DNA of 64,000 bases from Candidatus Omnitrophota bacterium (GTDB taxonomy: Bacteria; Omnitrophota; Koll11; 1-14-0-20-64-10): contig JAMWCF010000001.1 in the NCBI GenBank assembly GCA_023818695.1, positions 62,001 through 126,000 on the forward strand, in the 5' to 3' direction. Positions 51,198 to 60,515 of this stretch are shown here, in pieces; the stretch's first letter is position 1; each line of letters begins with the position of its first letter. The notes beneath the pieces are model-generated. The model did not search any database, was not told where the DNA came from, and worked only from the letters and a program-made list of their open reading frames with translations. The position numbers and the translations under genes are program-made.

Positions 51198-52029
51198 GGC
51201 GGCCGGAACTCCTGCCGGCCGCGTAAAGGCAGGGCAATGTGCTGCTCCAGGCAAGGCGGCCTAAACGGTCGACGCCGATCGCCCCGAGTTTCCTTTTTCT
51301 CTCCATCAATTCCTTGAAAACGGCTGCAAACGCTTTGGACAGGGCGGTCCGGTCCGCGGTTTTTTGCGCGATCCTGACGGCGACCGCCTCATCCACGATA
51401 TCCTCTCCCAGGCCGGTGCAGGAGATGGCGGCCAGTTCGGTGGCGTAGTTGCCGGCGGGCAGGGCGCTGTCGCTGACCCGCCCGGCCGAGGAAGCCATTT
51501 TCCCGCCGGTGGAGGTTGCGGCGGCCAGTCGGCCCCGGCGATCCACCGCCACCGCTCCGACGGTCCCGTGGGGTTGTCTGAGTTTCTCGCGCAGCATTCG
51601 AAGTCGCTCTTCCGTCACCGGGTTCCAGGGTTTGAATCCGGTCCGTCTGGCGAATCTTTCGGCGTGGATCCCGGCCAGGATCCTGTCCTCTTTTTTTAGG
51701 AGGGCGCGGGCCACCAGGACCGGGTTTCTCACCCTTTCGATGTTGATCACGCCGGCGAAGCGGCGCGTGGAGCCGTCCATCACGGAGGCGCTCATCCGGA
51801 CTTTGGCGTCTTCCTGGAGGGAAGAGCCGGTCCCGGCGTTGAAAAGCGGGTCATCTTCCAGCAGGCGGACGGCGACAATCACCGCCTCCAAGGCCCCCCT
51901 TTTCATGAGGTGGGCGAACCCTTTTCCCAAGGCCTCCTGGAGCCGCCGGCGGATAATCTGCTGGCGGTCGGGGGAGGCGTGCATGCCAGCTCCTCCATGG
52001 ATAAAAAGTGCGGGGCCGCGTGTCGTCAT
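51181..52029 (-). CDS. Isoaspartyl peptidase / L-asparaginase (Ntn hydrolase)
   Basis: About 282 aa. It starts PALFIHGGAGMHASPD and contains the self-cleavage and nucleophile site HGTVGAVAVDRRGRLAAATSTGG, where Thr becomes the new N-terminus of the beta chain. Family enzymes repair isoaspartyl dipeptides and hydrolyse asparagine. ATG 52029 is preferred to the upstream in-frame start, which would run into the lipoate ligase gene. It overlaps convergently with rfbC. Confidence 0.9.
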   Translation of the reverse strand: MTTRGPALFIHGGAGMHASPDRQQIIRRRLQEALGKGFAHLMKRGALEAVIVAVRLLEDDPLFNAGTGSSLQEDAKVRMSASVMDGSTRRFAGVINIERVRNPVLVARALLKKEDRILAGIHAERFARRTGFKPWNPVTEERLRMLREKLRQPHGTVGAVAVDRRGRLAAATSTGGKMASSAGRVSDSALPAGNYATELAAISCTGLGEDIVDEAVAVRIAQKTADRTALSKAFAAVFKELMERKRKLGAIGVDRLGRLAWSSTLPCLYAAGRSSGRLIETF

Positions 52030-52030
52030 G

Positions 52031-52747
52031 CTAAAATCTGTTGATCCAACCGCTTGTCCGGTGGCGGGTTGCCAATGGAGCGAGCCGGCCATTGAGTTTC
52101 GGCCGCAGCTGTTCCTCGGCTTTCCAGCAGAGGCGCAGGGCTTGTTTGATTTGGCGGGCTGAAAGCGGCAGGTTGGTCAGGAAGGTCGCGTGAGGCCGGT
52201 TCCTGCGGTAGGCCGGCTGTTTGTCAGGCAGGCAGAGGTATCTTTCCACGGCGGCGATGTCGAACCGGTGGAGGAAGCTGCCGTGAAACAGGGTGTGCCG
52301 CCGGCCGCGGCGCTGCGCGTTGCCGGAAAACTTAAGGGGTCCCAGGGTCAGGTCGGTGATTCCCTGGACCCGGACCGGATCTGCGATCAGCCGCTGCAAC
52401 GCCCAGCGGTGACGTTCCATGACGATCCGGTTTGTCTGTGTGATGTTTTGAAATGGCGATGGCTCCTCGGTCTTAAGGACGAGGGTGAAGTTCAGGCAGC
52501 CGGGGCCTTGTAGGACTGTCCCTCCGCCGCTGAAGCGCCGGAGGATCGGCACGTTGTCCCGCCGGCAGGCGTCGACGTGGACGTCGGATGCGAGCCGGCG
52601 GGAATAGCCGAGGACTACGAAGGTGCCGGAAGGTTCCCAGAACCTTAAGATTTCGCCTGTCCGGCCGGCTTCGGCCGAGTCAAGCAGATATTCGTCGAGG
52701 GCCAGGTTCTCTTCCGGGGTCGGCAGGGTGAGGTCGATATAGTTCAC
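52031..52747 (-). CDS. Lipoate-protein ligase family protein (BPL/LplA fold)
   Basis: A 238-aa protein of the LplA/LipM group. Motifs: LALDEYLLD, VVLGYSRRL, the lipoyl-binding loop RRFSGGGTVLQGPGCLNF and the catalytic Lys in GPLKFSGNAQRR. It attaches lipoate or octanoate to the lipoyl domain of E2 and H proteins. It is divergent from aceE across only 32 bp, which ties it to the pyruvate dehydrogenase E2 encoded there. Only one lipoylation target is visible in the window. Confidence 0.9.
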   Translation of the reverse strand: MNYIDLTLPTPEENLALDEYLLDSAEAGRTGEILRFWEPSGTFVVLGYSRRLASDVHVDACRRDNVPILRRFSGGGTVLQGPGCLNFTLVLKTEEPSPFQNITQTNRIVMERHRWALQRLIADPVRVQGITDLTLGPLKFSGNAQRRGRRHTLFHGSFLHRFDIAAVERYLCLPDKQPAYRRNRPHATFLTNLPLSARQIKQALRLCWKAEEQLRPKLNGRLAPLATRHRTSGWINRF

Positions 52748-52779
52748 GCGGATATTATAGCGTGGAGGAAAGGGATCTA

Positions 52780-55362
52780 ATGGGTTCAGAGACAGGACAA
52801 TCGTTTGCTCCCGTGTCGCCCAGCTCGGGGCCGGCGTATGTTCCCTCCGTTTTGAACACCCCCTACGTGAACACTATTCCTGTCGAGCAGGAGGCCCCTT
52901 TTCCAGGGGACCAGGACATCGAGCGCAGGATCAAGAGTTATGTCCGGTGGAACGCCATGGCGATGGTCGTCAAGGCGAACCGGATTCACAACGGCATCGG
53001 CGGACATATCTCCACCTTCGCCTCGGCAGCAACCCTTTATGAGGTCGGGTTCAATCATTTCTTTTACGGGGGCGATGGAGACCGCCCTGCGGATCTGGTC
53101 TATTTCCAGGGACACGCATCGCCCGGCAACTACGCCAGGGCGTTTTTGGAAAGGCGGCTGGACGCCAAGCACCTGCACAACTTCCGGCAGGAGCTGGCAG
53201 AAGGCGGCGGACTCTCCTCTTATCCGCACCCGTATCTCATGCCTGATTTTTGGCAGTTCCCCTCCGTCTCCATGGGGTTGGCCCCCATCATGTCGATTTA
53301 CCAGGCCCGCTTCAACCGGTATTTGAGGGCCCGCGGGTTTCTGAACGGCCCAGAGCCGAAGGTCTGGTGTTTTGCCGGCGACGGTGAGATGGATGAGCCG
53401 GAGAGTCTGGGGGCCCTCACCCTGGCTGGTCGGGAACATCTGGACAACCTGATCTGGGTGGTGAACTGCAACCTCCAGCGTCTGGATGGGCCGGTCCGGG
53501 GCAACGGCAAGATCATCCAGGAGCTGGAGGCGGTTTTTCGCGGAGCCGGCTGGAACGTTATCAAGGTGATCTGGGGAAGAGACTGGGATCCTTTGCTGAA
53601 AGCGGATACGCACGGCTACCTGCGAAAACGGATGGAGGAGGCGGTTGATGGCGATTATCAGAAATATTCCGTGGAGCGCGGCACCGGCTATATCCGAAAA
53701 CATTTCTTCGGGAAGTACCCGCAGCTCCTGGAGATGGTCAAGCACCTGACCGACGAACAGATTCACCGGCTGGTCCGGGGAGGCCATGATCCGCGCAAGG
53801 TCTACGCCGCCTATAAGGCGGCGGTGGAGCACCGGGGATCTCCAACTGTGGTCTTGGCCAAGACGGTCAAGGGCTATGGGCTGGGAGAGGCGGGGGAAGG
53901 CCGGAATGTCACCCACCAGCATAAGAAGCTCAACGAGAAGGAGCTGCGGGAGTTCCGGACCCGCTTCAATATCCCCATCAACGATGAGGAGATCGTCGAT
54001 ACCCCCTTTTACCGCCCCCCGGCCGACAGCATCGAAACGAAGTATCTGCTGGAAAGGCGCAAGCAGCTCGGCGGATTCCTGCCTGTACGGAAGGTGAAGG
54101 TCAAACCGCTGGAGGTGCCGGATTCTTCATTCTATGACGATTTCCGGGGCGGTTCGGAAGGGCGGGAGATGTCGACCACGATGGCGTTCGTGGCCCTGCT
54201 GACCAAACTGCTGCGCCATCCGGAGGTCGGATCCCGGATCGTGCCGATCATACCGGATGAGGCCAGGACCTTCGGGATGGACGCCCTTTTCCGGCAGGTC
54301 GGGATCTATTCCTCCAAGGGGCAGTTGTATGACCCGGTGGACAAAGAGACCCTGCTCTTTTATCAGGAGGCAAAGGACGGTCAGATTCTGGAGGAAGGGA
54401 TCACCGAGGCAGGATCGATCTGTTCCTTTATCGCCGCCGGCACGACGTACGCGACCCGGGGGATCCACATGATCCCCTTTTACATCTACTACGCGATGTT
54501 CGGGTTCCAGAGGGTTGGGGACCTCATCTGGGCGGCGGCCGACAGCAGGGCCAAGGGGTTCCTGCTGGCCGGCACGGCCGGAAGGACCACCTTGAACGGC
54601 GAGGGGCTGCAGCACCAGGACGGCCACAGCCATCTTGCCGCCGCTTCCATCCCGACTCTCATGGCCTACGACCCCGCTTTCGGGTACGAAGTGACCGAAA
54701 TCATCCGGGATGGGATGAATCGGATGTACGCGCAAGGGGAGGATCTCTTCTATTATCTGACTCTTTATAATGAGAATTACGAGATGCCGGCAATGCCGGC
54801 CGGCGTCCGGGAGGGGATTCTCAAGGGGCTGTACAAGTTCCGCAAGGGGCCCTCCTCCAAGGGGGTCGTCAAAGCCCAGATCTTCGGCAGCGGGCCGATT
54901 CTGTTGGAGGCGCTGAAGGCGCAGGAGATTCTGGCCGAGAAATACGGTGTTTCGGCGGATGTCTGGAGCGCCACCAGCTACAAGCATCTGCGCAGCGACG
55001 CATTGAAGGCCAGGCGGTGGAACATGCTGCATCCCACCGCTAAACCGAAGAAGTCGTATGTCGAAACGGTCCTGGAGGAAGAAGAGGGGCCCTTCATCGC
55101 GGTTTCCGACTACATGAGACTGGTGGCCGACCAGATCGCTCCCTGGGTCCCCGGGGGGCTTTTCTCTTTGGGGACGGAGGGATTCGGCCGGTCCGACACG
55201 AGGCCCGCATTGAGGCGCTTTTTCGAAGTGGATGCCCAGATCACCGCGGTCGCCGTGCTCTACGCACTCTGCATGCGAGGGGCGGTGGACCGGAAGATCG
55301 TCGCCAAGGCGATCAAGGATCTGGATGTGGATCCGGAAAAGGTGAGCCCGGAGTTTGTTTGA
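52780..55362 (+). CDS. aceE: Pyruvate dehydrogenase E1 component, homodimeric type
   Basis: About 860 aa, single-chain E1p that decarboxylates pyruvate with thiamine diphosphate and acetylates E2 lipoate. Seen: GGHISTFASAATLYEVGFNHFF, the ThDP motif GDGEMDEPES through NLIWVVNCNLQRLDGPVRGN, ERGTGYIRKHFFGKYP, and the transketolase-type central domain TAGRTTLNGEGLQHQDGHSH. The start ATG 52780 follows GGAGGAAAGG. An in-frame GTG at 52762 overlaps that site and is less likely. TATTAT at 52751 may be a -10 box. aceF starts 2 bp after its stop. Confidence 0.96.
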   Translation: MGSETGQSFAPVSPSSGPAYVPSVLNTPYVNTIPVEQEAPFPGDQDIERRIKSYVRWNAMAMVVKANRIHNGIGGHISTFASAATLYEVGFNHFFYGGDGDRPADLVYFQGHASPGNYARAFLERRLDAKHLHNFRQELAEGGGLSSYPHPYLMPDFWQFPSVSMGLAPIMSIYQARFNRYLRARGFLNGPEPKVWCFAGDGEMDEPESLGALTLAGREHLDNLIWVVNCNLQRLDGPVRGNGKIIQELEAVFRGAGWNVIKVIWGRDWDPLLKADTHGYLRKRMEEAVDGDYQKYSVERGTGYIRKHFFGKYPQLLEMVKHLTDEQIHRLVRGGHDPRKVYAAYKAAVEHRGSPTVVLAKTVKGYGLGEAGEGRNVTHQHKKLNEKELREFRTRFNIPINDEEIVDTPFYRPPADSIETKYLLERRKQLGGFLPVRKVKVKPLEVPDSSFYDDFRGGSEGREMSTTMAFVALLTKLLRHPEVGSRIVPIIPDEARTFGMDALFRQVGIYSSKGQLYDPVDKETLLFYQEAKDGQILEEGITEAGSICSFIAAGTTYATRGIHMIPFYIYYAMFGFQRVGDLIWAAADSRAKGFLLAGTAGRTTLNGEGLQHQDGHSHLAAASIPTLMAYDPAFGYEVTEIIRDGMNRMYAQGEDLFYYLTLYNENYEMPAMPAGVREGILKGLYKFRKGPSSKGVVKAQIFGSGPILLEALKAQEILAEKYGVSADVWSATSYKHLRSDALKARRWNMLHPTAKPKKSYVETVLEEEEGPFIAVSDYMRLVADQIAPWVPGGLFSLGTEGFGRSDTRPALRRFFEVDAQITAVAVLYALCMRGAVDRKIVAKAIKDLDVDPEKVSPEFV

Positions 55363-55364
55363 CG

Positions 55365-56606
55365 ATGGACGTGCGTCTGCCTAAACTGGGGGAAGGGGCC
55401 GAGAGCGGCCAGGTCGCCGGCATTTTCGTCCGAGAGGGGGACCGGGTCGAGAAGGACCAGCCCCTCATCGAGATGGAGAATGAAAAGGCGGTGGCGCCCA
55501 TCCCGTCTCCGGCGGCCGGCGTTGTCTCGAAGATCCACGTCAAGGTGGGGGATAAGATTTCGTCAGGTCAGCTCATCGTGACCCTGGAAGGAGGGGCCCC
55601 CTCCCTCGGAACCGCTGCCGCGGCGGAGAAAGCGCCTGTCCGGGTCGAACGGGCGGTCCCTCCGGCAGCGGGAGCAGGGGTCAAGAGCGCTCTTGGCCCG
55701 GCCGCCTCTCCTTCCGTCAGGAAGATGGCCAGGGAGTTCGGGATCGATCTGTCGCTGGTTCCCGGTTCGGCCCGAGGCGGCCGCGTTGTCCCGGAGGATA
55801 TCAGGGCCTATCTTCAGGCGCTCCAGTCCGGCGCCGCGAGTCTGCAGGTCGCCGGCCGGGCGGTCCCTTCGGTGGAGGCGGTTGACTTTTCGAAGTGGGG
55901 ACCGGTGGAACGGCAACCCTTGAGCTCATTGCGGCGGACGATTGCCAGGAAAATGTCGGAGTCCTGGACCACCATTCCGCATGTGTTTCAGTTTGATGAG
56001 GCGGACGTCACGGCTCTCCTGGCGGCGAGGAAGAAACATGAAGTGGCATATAAAAAAGCCGGGGCCGTGCTCACGTTGACGGTCATCCTCCTGAAAATCG
56101 TCGCCAATCTTCTGAAGAAACATCCGAAATTCAACGTGAGCTTGGATGAAGCGAAGCAGGAGATCGTGGCGAAAAAGTACATCCATATCAGCGTGGCGGT
56201 GGATACCGACGCCGGGCTGATGGCCCCTGTGATCCGGGACGTCGATAAGAAAGCTTACGTGGATCTCGCGAAGGAGCTGGCGGAGATGGCCGAAAAGGCG
56301 CGCACGCGCACCATCACGGCCGGCGACCTGCAGGGGGGGACCTTCGCGATCTCCAACCAGGGAGGGATCGGCGGCGGGCATTTCACCCCCATCATCAAGA
56401 AGCCGGAATCGGCGATTTTGGGGGTCGGCCGCGGGAAGCTGCGGCCGGTGATCATCAACGGAGCGGTCGAGCCGCGCATGGTGATGCCGCTGTGCCTTTC
56501 GTACGACCATCGCGTTGCCGACGGGGCCGACGCCGCCCGGTGCATCCGGGATCTGGTGGCAGCGATCGAGCATTTCAGCGAGGGGGAATTGGCACTCAAG
56601 AAATAG
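55365..56606 (+). CDS. aceF: Dihydrolipoamide acetyltransferase (pyruvate dehydrogenase E2)
   Basis: A 413-aa protein. One lipoyl domain (residues 1-75) has the lipoyl-lysine in IEMENEKAVAPI. An Ala/Pro linker follows, then the E3/E1-binding peripheral domain (SPSVRKMAREFGIDLSLVPGSARGGRVVPEDI). The catalytic core runs from about 180 to the end, with the active site SYDHRVADGADAAR. It forms the cubic or dodecahedral core of the complex. The start is 2 bp after aceE; a TTG at 55359 also exists. Confidence 0.95.
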   Translation: MDVRLPKLGEGAESGQVAGIFVREGDRVEKDQPLIEMENEKAVAPIPSPAAGVVSKIHVKVGDKISSGQLIVTLEGGAPSLGTAAAAEKAPVRVERAVPPAAGAGVKSALGPAASPSVRKMAREFGIDLSLVPGSARGGRVVPEDIRAYLQALQSGAASLQVAGRAVPSVEAVDFSKWGPVERQPLSSLRRTIARKMSESWTTIPHVFQFDEADVTALLAARKKHEVAYKKAGAVLTLTVILLKIVANLLKKHPKFNVSLDEAKQEIVAKKYIHISVAVDTDAGLMAPVIRDVDKKAYVDLAKELAEMAEKARTRTITAGDLQGGTFAISNQGGIGGGHFTPIIKKPESAILGVGRGKLRPVIINGAVEPRMVMPLCLSYDHRVADGADAARCIRDLVAAIEHFSEGELALKK

Positions 56607-56626
56607 GAGGCGTGGAAAGGTTTCGT

Positions 56627-58063
56627 ATGGATCCGATTCAGACGGAGATGGTGGTGGTGGGAGCGGGGCCGGGTGGCTATGCCGCCGCTTTTTACGCCGC
56701 GGATAAGGGCAAAAAGGTGGTCCTGGTGGAACGGGACAGCCGCTTGGGCGGGGTCTGCCTGACCCAAGGGTGCATCCCCTCCAAGGCGCTTCTTCACGCC
56801 ACGGGAACGATCCGGCAGGCGCAGGAGTCCAAGCCCAGGGGGATCTCGTTCGGTCCCCCCTTGATCGATTGCGGCCAGCTGCGGACATGGAAGGATTCCG
56901 TCATCGACAAGCTGGCGAAAGGGTTGGCCGGATTGGCGCAGAAGCGGGGAGTTCATGTTCTGCACGGTCGCGGCTATTTCGAGGATTCCCAGAACCTGCG
57001 CGTGGAGACCGCCGGCGGCCAGCAGTATCTGCGTTTCCAGAAGGCGGTCATCGCGGTCGGTTCGAAGCCGGCGATGCCATCCGCTTTCGACTTGGGCAAC
57101 CGCCGGATCATGACCTCCACGGAGGCGCTGGAGATCGAGGATATTCCGGCGCATCTGCTTGTGGTGGGCGGCGGCTACATCGGTCTGGAGTTGGGGACCG
57201 TCTACGCTACGCTGGGAAGCAAAGTGGTGCTGGTGGAGGCGCTTGGTTCCTTGCTGGCCGGCGTCGATCCGGATCTGGTCAGGCCGGTTGCCCGGTACGC
57301 GGAAAAGGCTTTTCAGGAGGTCCGGCTGAACGCTAAAGTATTGAAGATGGAAACCAGCGGCAAACAAATCAAGGTAGCCATGGAGATTAAGGGGGAAAAG
57401 AAAGAGGAGCTTTACGACAAGGTGCTCGTTTCGATCGGGCGCTCCCCCAACTGCGACAAACTGGGTCTGGAAAATACGAAGGTGACGCTGGACGGCAAGG
57501 GATTCATCCAGGTCAACGCGAAGCAGGAAACATCCGATCCGGCCATCTGGGCGATCGGCGATGCTGTCGGAGGGGCCTTGCTGGCCCACAAGGCATCCAA
57601 GGAGGCGCGCATCGCCGTTGAAGCGATGACGGGGGAGGCCAGCACCTCGGAGGGAGTCATCGTCCCGGCCGTCGTCTTCACCGACCCGGAGGTCGCCTGG
57701 GCCGGTGTCATGGAGGCGGAGGCCAGGGAACGGGGAATCGACGTGGAGGTGACCAAATTCCCGTGGTCCGCCTCCGGGAGGGCCCTGTCCATGGACAGGA
57801 CGGATGGGTTGACGAAGCTGGTCATTGAGAAGGAAACGGAGCGGATCATCGGCGTCGGCCTGGTCGGCCACGGAGCCGGAGAGCTGATCAGCGAGGGAGT
57901 TTTGGCGATGGAGATGGGGGCCACCGCCCGGGATCTGGCGGAATCGGTACACCCCCATCCAACGCTGTCGGAGACTTTGATGGAGGCGGCTGAAATGTTT
58001 TACGGCTGCGCCACCTCCGTTTTTGACAGGAAGCGGCGCGAGAAGGAATCCGTCGGCGCGTGA
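56627..58063 (+). CDS. lpdA: Dihydrolipoamide dehydrogenase (E3)
   Basis: A 478-aa FAD disulphide reductase that reoxidises dihydrolipoyl-E2 with NAD+. FAD site MVVVGAGPGGYAAAFYAADKGKKVVLVE is followed by the redox disulphide GGVCLTQGCIPSKALL. The NAD site is LLVVGGGYIGLELG. The catalytic His-Glu pair is in HPHPTLSETLMEA. ATG 56627 follows GGAAAGG. The frame is open upstream, but that part overlaps aceF. It completes a self-sufficient PDH operon. Confidence 0.96.
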   Translation: MDPIQTEMVVVGAGPGGYAAAFYAADKGKKVVLVERDSRLGGVCLTQGCIPSKALLHATGTIRQAQESKPRGISFGPPLIDCGQLRTWKDSVIDKLAKGLAGLAQKRGVHVLHGRGYFEDSQNLRVETAGGQQYLRFQKAVIAVGSKPAMPSAFDLGNRRIMTSTEALEIEDIPAHLLVVGGGYIGLELGTVYATLGSKVVLVEALGSLLAGVDPDLVRPVARYAEKAFQEVRLNAKVLKMETSGKQIKVAMEIKGEKKEELYDKVLVSIGRSPNCDKLGLENTKVTLDGKGFIQVNAKQETSDPAIWAIGDAVGGALLAHKASKEARIAVEAMTGEASTSEGVIVPAVVFTDPEVAWAGVMEAEARERGIDVEVTKFPWSASGRALSMDRTDGLTKLVIEKETERIIGVGLVGHGAGELISEGVLAMEMGATARDLAESVHPHPTLSETLMEAAEMFYGCATSVFDRKRREKESVGA

Positions 58064-59013
58064 AAAAGAGGCGCGGAGTGAGGATTCTGCTTTTTCTGGT
58101 CGCGTGGGTTGTTTCCGTCACCACGGGCGTGGCGCCGTTGTGGGCTGACGCCATTTCGTTGAAAGACGGCGCCAAGGTGATGGGAGTCATTGTTGAAGAG
58201 ACGGCCGACCGCGTTGTCATCAGTACGATCGACGGGGAGAAATCGATCTTGAAACAGGAAATCCAATCGGTCGTCTACGATGATCCGGAGCAGAGCTATT
58301 ACCAGCTCGGCAAAGACCTGCAGCGGGTCGGCCGCCTGCGGGAAGCGCTGGAGGCCTACCGGAAAGCGGCGCAGATTCGGCCCGATTTCCAGGCTGCCAA
58401 TGAAGCCGTTTTTAACGCCGAACGGCTGCTGTGGCTCGAGGAACAGACCGGCATGGAAGCGGAGGTGGAAAGGCAGAAGTTGCTGTTGGAACAGGCCGGC
58501 CAGGATTCGGCCGCCGCCTCCGTCACGCAGCCGCCGACCGGACGGCCGTTTCAGATGTTCGAAGAAAAATTCGGCTGTGAGATTGCCTATGAAGAGGGCC
58601 GGGTGACGGTGAAGACCGTCGCGGCGGGAGGGCCCGCTTCCCAGTCGGGGCTCCGGGTGAAGGATATGCTGGCGGCCGTATGGAGCGATCCCATTGAGCA
58701 GCTTCCACTGGAGATGGTCATGGAGCGCTTGAACTCTTCCGCGAAGGAGATGGAACTCTCGGTTGAGCGCAGCGTCATTCTGCCGGGGTCCCCTCAGAAC
58801 CAGATCAATCTTGAGCTGGGCTATGACGGGTTGCGGATCGCCGATCTGAACCAGCGCGTTTCAGACGCGGGGTTTTTGGTCGGAGACTTGGTGGTCTCTA
58901 TCGATGGGAATCCCACTCGCTACATGCCTCTCTCCAAAGCCCAGCAGCTTGTTTCGAAATCGGGGGGTGCCATCATTGTCGTGCAGCGGGACATCACGCT
59001 GCGCACGAAGTAG
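58060..59013 (+). CDS. Exported protein with two PDZ-like domains
   Basis: A 317-aa protein starting at GTG 58060, which overlaps the lpdA stop. Signal peptide ILLFLVAWVVSVTTGVAPLWA is followed by a small beta domain (SLKDGAKVMGVIVEETADRVVIST), a TPR-like helix pair (YYQLGKDLQRVGRLREALEAYRKAAQIRPDF), and two PDZ-like modules (about 160-230 and 240-310, with GFLVGDLVVSIDG). No protease triad is present. It is probably a periplasmic adaptor. Co-transcription with the PDH operon looks positional rather than functional. Confidence 0.8.
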   Translation: MKKRRGVRILLFLVAWVVSVTTGVAPLWADAISLKDGAKVMGVIVEETADRVVISTIDGEKSILKQEIQSVVYDDPEQSYYQLGKDLQRVGRLREALEAYRKAAQIRPDFQAANEAVFNAERLLWLEEQTGMEAEVERQKLLLEQAGQDSAAASVTQPPTGRPFQMFEEKFGCEIAYEEGRVTVKTVAAGGPASQSGLRVKDMLAAVWSDPIEQLPLEMVMERLNSSAKEMELSVERSVILPGSPQNQINLELGYDGLRIADLNQRVSDAGFLVGDLVVSIDGNPTRYMPLSKAQQLVSKSGGAIIVVQRDITLRTK

Positions 59014-59043
59014 GGTGCTTGGAGGTATCGAGAGGAGGTTTTG

Positions 59044-59493
59044 ATGCGGGGAGTGAGACTTTTTTTGATGGTATCGGTTTTCCTCTGTTTCGCGCACGGT
59101 TTTGCCATCGTGGCATCGGTTGAACCGGCGCGGGCAGAGTTGAAGCAAAGCAGTTTCGAAGAGCCCCTCTACACCGCCAGCGTAGCGGCGAACCGGTATC
59201 ATCTTTCAACCTGCGACCTTGTCAAGAAGATCTCCAAGGGCGACAGAGTGGGGTTTCAGACCCTTGAGGCGGCTGAAGAGCGGGGATTCAAGGAGTGTCC
59301 CATCTGCCGGCCCAGGGAACAGCTTGCCAGGGAGATCGCCGGGATCAAATCGGTGGGACCTTCCCGCTCGGAAAGGAAGGTCGCTACCGGAGGTACCCGC
59401 CCCCTGCCCATGAGACCCGAGCCCACTCCGCCTCCCATTCCGCAAGACATGGGCGACGACAAACCGGTCAGTACCCCCGACTTTGTGGATTGA
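59044..59493 (+). CDS. Secreted protein with Ada-like cysteine metal-binding motif
   Basis: About 149 aa. Signal peptide LFLMVSVFLCFAHGFAIV is followed by YHLSTCDLVKKISKGDRVGF and FKECPICRP. This is the YxxxxC...CxxC arrangement of the Ada/thermonuclease-tail metal-binding module. A proline-rich, disordered tail follows (PMRPEPTPPPIPQD). The function is unknown. Zinc binding outside the cytoplasm is plausible. It overlaps the next gene by 11 bp. Confidence 0.78.
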   Translation: MRGVRLFLMVSVFLCFAHGFAIVASVEPARAELKQSSFEEPLYTASVAANRYHLSTCDLVKKISKGDRVGFQTLEAAEERGFKECPICRPREQLAREIAGIKSVGPSRSERKVATGGTRPLPMRPEPTPPPIPQDMGDDKPVSTPDFVD

Positions 59494-60205
59494 CCAGCTG
59501 CGTATCGTGTGGGAACGCAACGCAGGTTTTTTCCGCCTTGCCGGCCTGCCCGACGCGGTTTTTCTGACGCTGGGCAGGGCGGCTGCCATCGGTGCGCAGG
59601 AGACCGGCCCGGAGGTCGCGAAGGAAAGGATCCGTTCAGCCGGTCTTGATCCGGTCGCCGTCGCAGTCATGGAACAGGTTCATGGCGGCGCAATCCAGAT
59701 CTGCGATAAGCCGGACGACACGGTTTTTGAAAAGTGCGATGCGCTTGTCACCGGCCAGAGGGGAGTGGCCCTTGTTGTCCGTTCCGCCGATTGCCTGCCT
59801 GTTTCGGTTTTTGATCCGGTCCTCGGCGTCATCGGTCTGGCGCACGCCGGCTGGAGAGGTTTGCGGGAAAGGATCGCGGCCGGTCTGGTCGAAACGATGC
59901 ACCGGGAATACGGCGTCCGGCCCTCCGATCTGCTCGCAGGGATCGGGCCGGGAATAGGTTCCTGCTGCTACGAGGTGGGACCGGAGATGGAACCGGTGTT
60001 CGGCTCCTCTGTGCGCATCGTGGAAGGAAGGAGGTTTCTGGATTTGAAAGCATCGGCCGTCGGCCAGCTTGCCGGAACGGGGATTTCCGCCGAGAGGATC
60101 TTCGTTTCTCCATGGTGCACATTCTGCGACAGGGAGGGTTGCTGTTCCTACCGGAGGGACGGGGAGTCCGCAGGCAGGATGCTGACCTACGCTATGCTGC
60201 TTTAG
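59483..60205 (+). CDS. pgeF: Polyphenol oxidase / laccase-domain protein (PgeF/YfiH family)
   Basis: About 240 aa. Family motifs: MEQVHGGAI, CDALVTGQRGVALVVRSADCLPV with the catalytic Cys, IGLAHAGWRGL with the catalytic His, and IGPGIGSCCYEVG. Members act on purine nucleosides or on misincorporated peptidoglycan residues (PgeF). The first codon is probably TTG 59483, or GTG 59507, which gives the more usual WERN start. It ends before a 344-bp non-coding stretch. Confidence 0.88.
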   Translation: MWIDQLRIVWERNAGFFRLAGLPDAVFLTLGRAAAIGAQETGPEVAKERIRSAGLDPVAVAVMEQVHGGAIQICDKPDDTVFEKCDALVTGQRGVALVVRSADCLPVSVFDPVLGVIGLAHAGWRGLRERIAAGLVETMHREYGVRPSDLLAGIGPGIGSCCYEVGPEMEPVFGSSVRIVEGRRFLDLKASAVGQLAGTGISAERIFVSPWCTFCDREGCCSYRRDGESAGRMLTYAMLL

Positions 60206-60470
60206 AGTAGCGGGTCCATTTCCGTCATCCCATCGGTGCCACCCCTGCTTCGGGGTGTCCCGCCGCGGACCGTTCAGCCTGCCCCAGCGAGGCAGACCTC
60301 CCTCGCGCATTCGGCCGGGCTCGTCCCCTAACGGAAAGTTCGCCGGGGACACCGTGCCTGCCCTGGCTTCATGAGCGTCCGCGTGCGGGCCAACCCCTCG
60401 CAGGGACCCCGGCACTGCCGGGTGTCCGGCACACCGGCCCGCCGGCCGGATGGCAGGACTCATGCTTTAG
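60206..60470. other. GC-rich intergenic region with many hairpins, candidate structured RNA
   Basis: There is no credible gene. Local hairpins include CACCCC-tgcttc-GGGGTG (about 60240-60257), CTGCC-CCAGCGA-GGCAG, CCGGCA-C-TGCCGG and GGTGT-CCGGC-ACACC. A long-range pairing joins GGTGTCCC near 60254 with GGGACACC near 60338. Both strands fold equally, so the direction is not fixed. I cannot match it to tmRNA, RNase P or SRP RNA. Confidence 0.45.
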
Positions 60471-60477
60471 CTCTTAG

Positions 60478-60506
60478 TTGACGAACCCTGCCGGGGGGAG
60501 TAAAAT
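60478..60506 (+). promoter_or_regulatory. Promoter of the squalene operon
   Basis: TTGACG (60478-60483), a 17-bp spacer and TAAAAT (60501-60506): the best sigma-70 type promoter in the window. The expected start is near 60513, about 40 bp before the hpnC ATG at 60554. Confidence 0.75.
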
Positions 60507-60515
60507 TACGCTTCA

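Noticed and set aside
59636..60463. 275-aa minus-strand open frame covering the pgeF gene and the intergenic hairpins
   Set aside because: Half of it is antisense to a clear laccase-domain gene, and the remainder falls in stem-loop DNA. There is no recognisable domain and no ribosome binding site.
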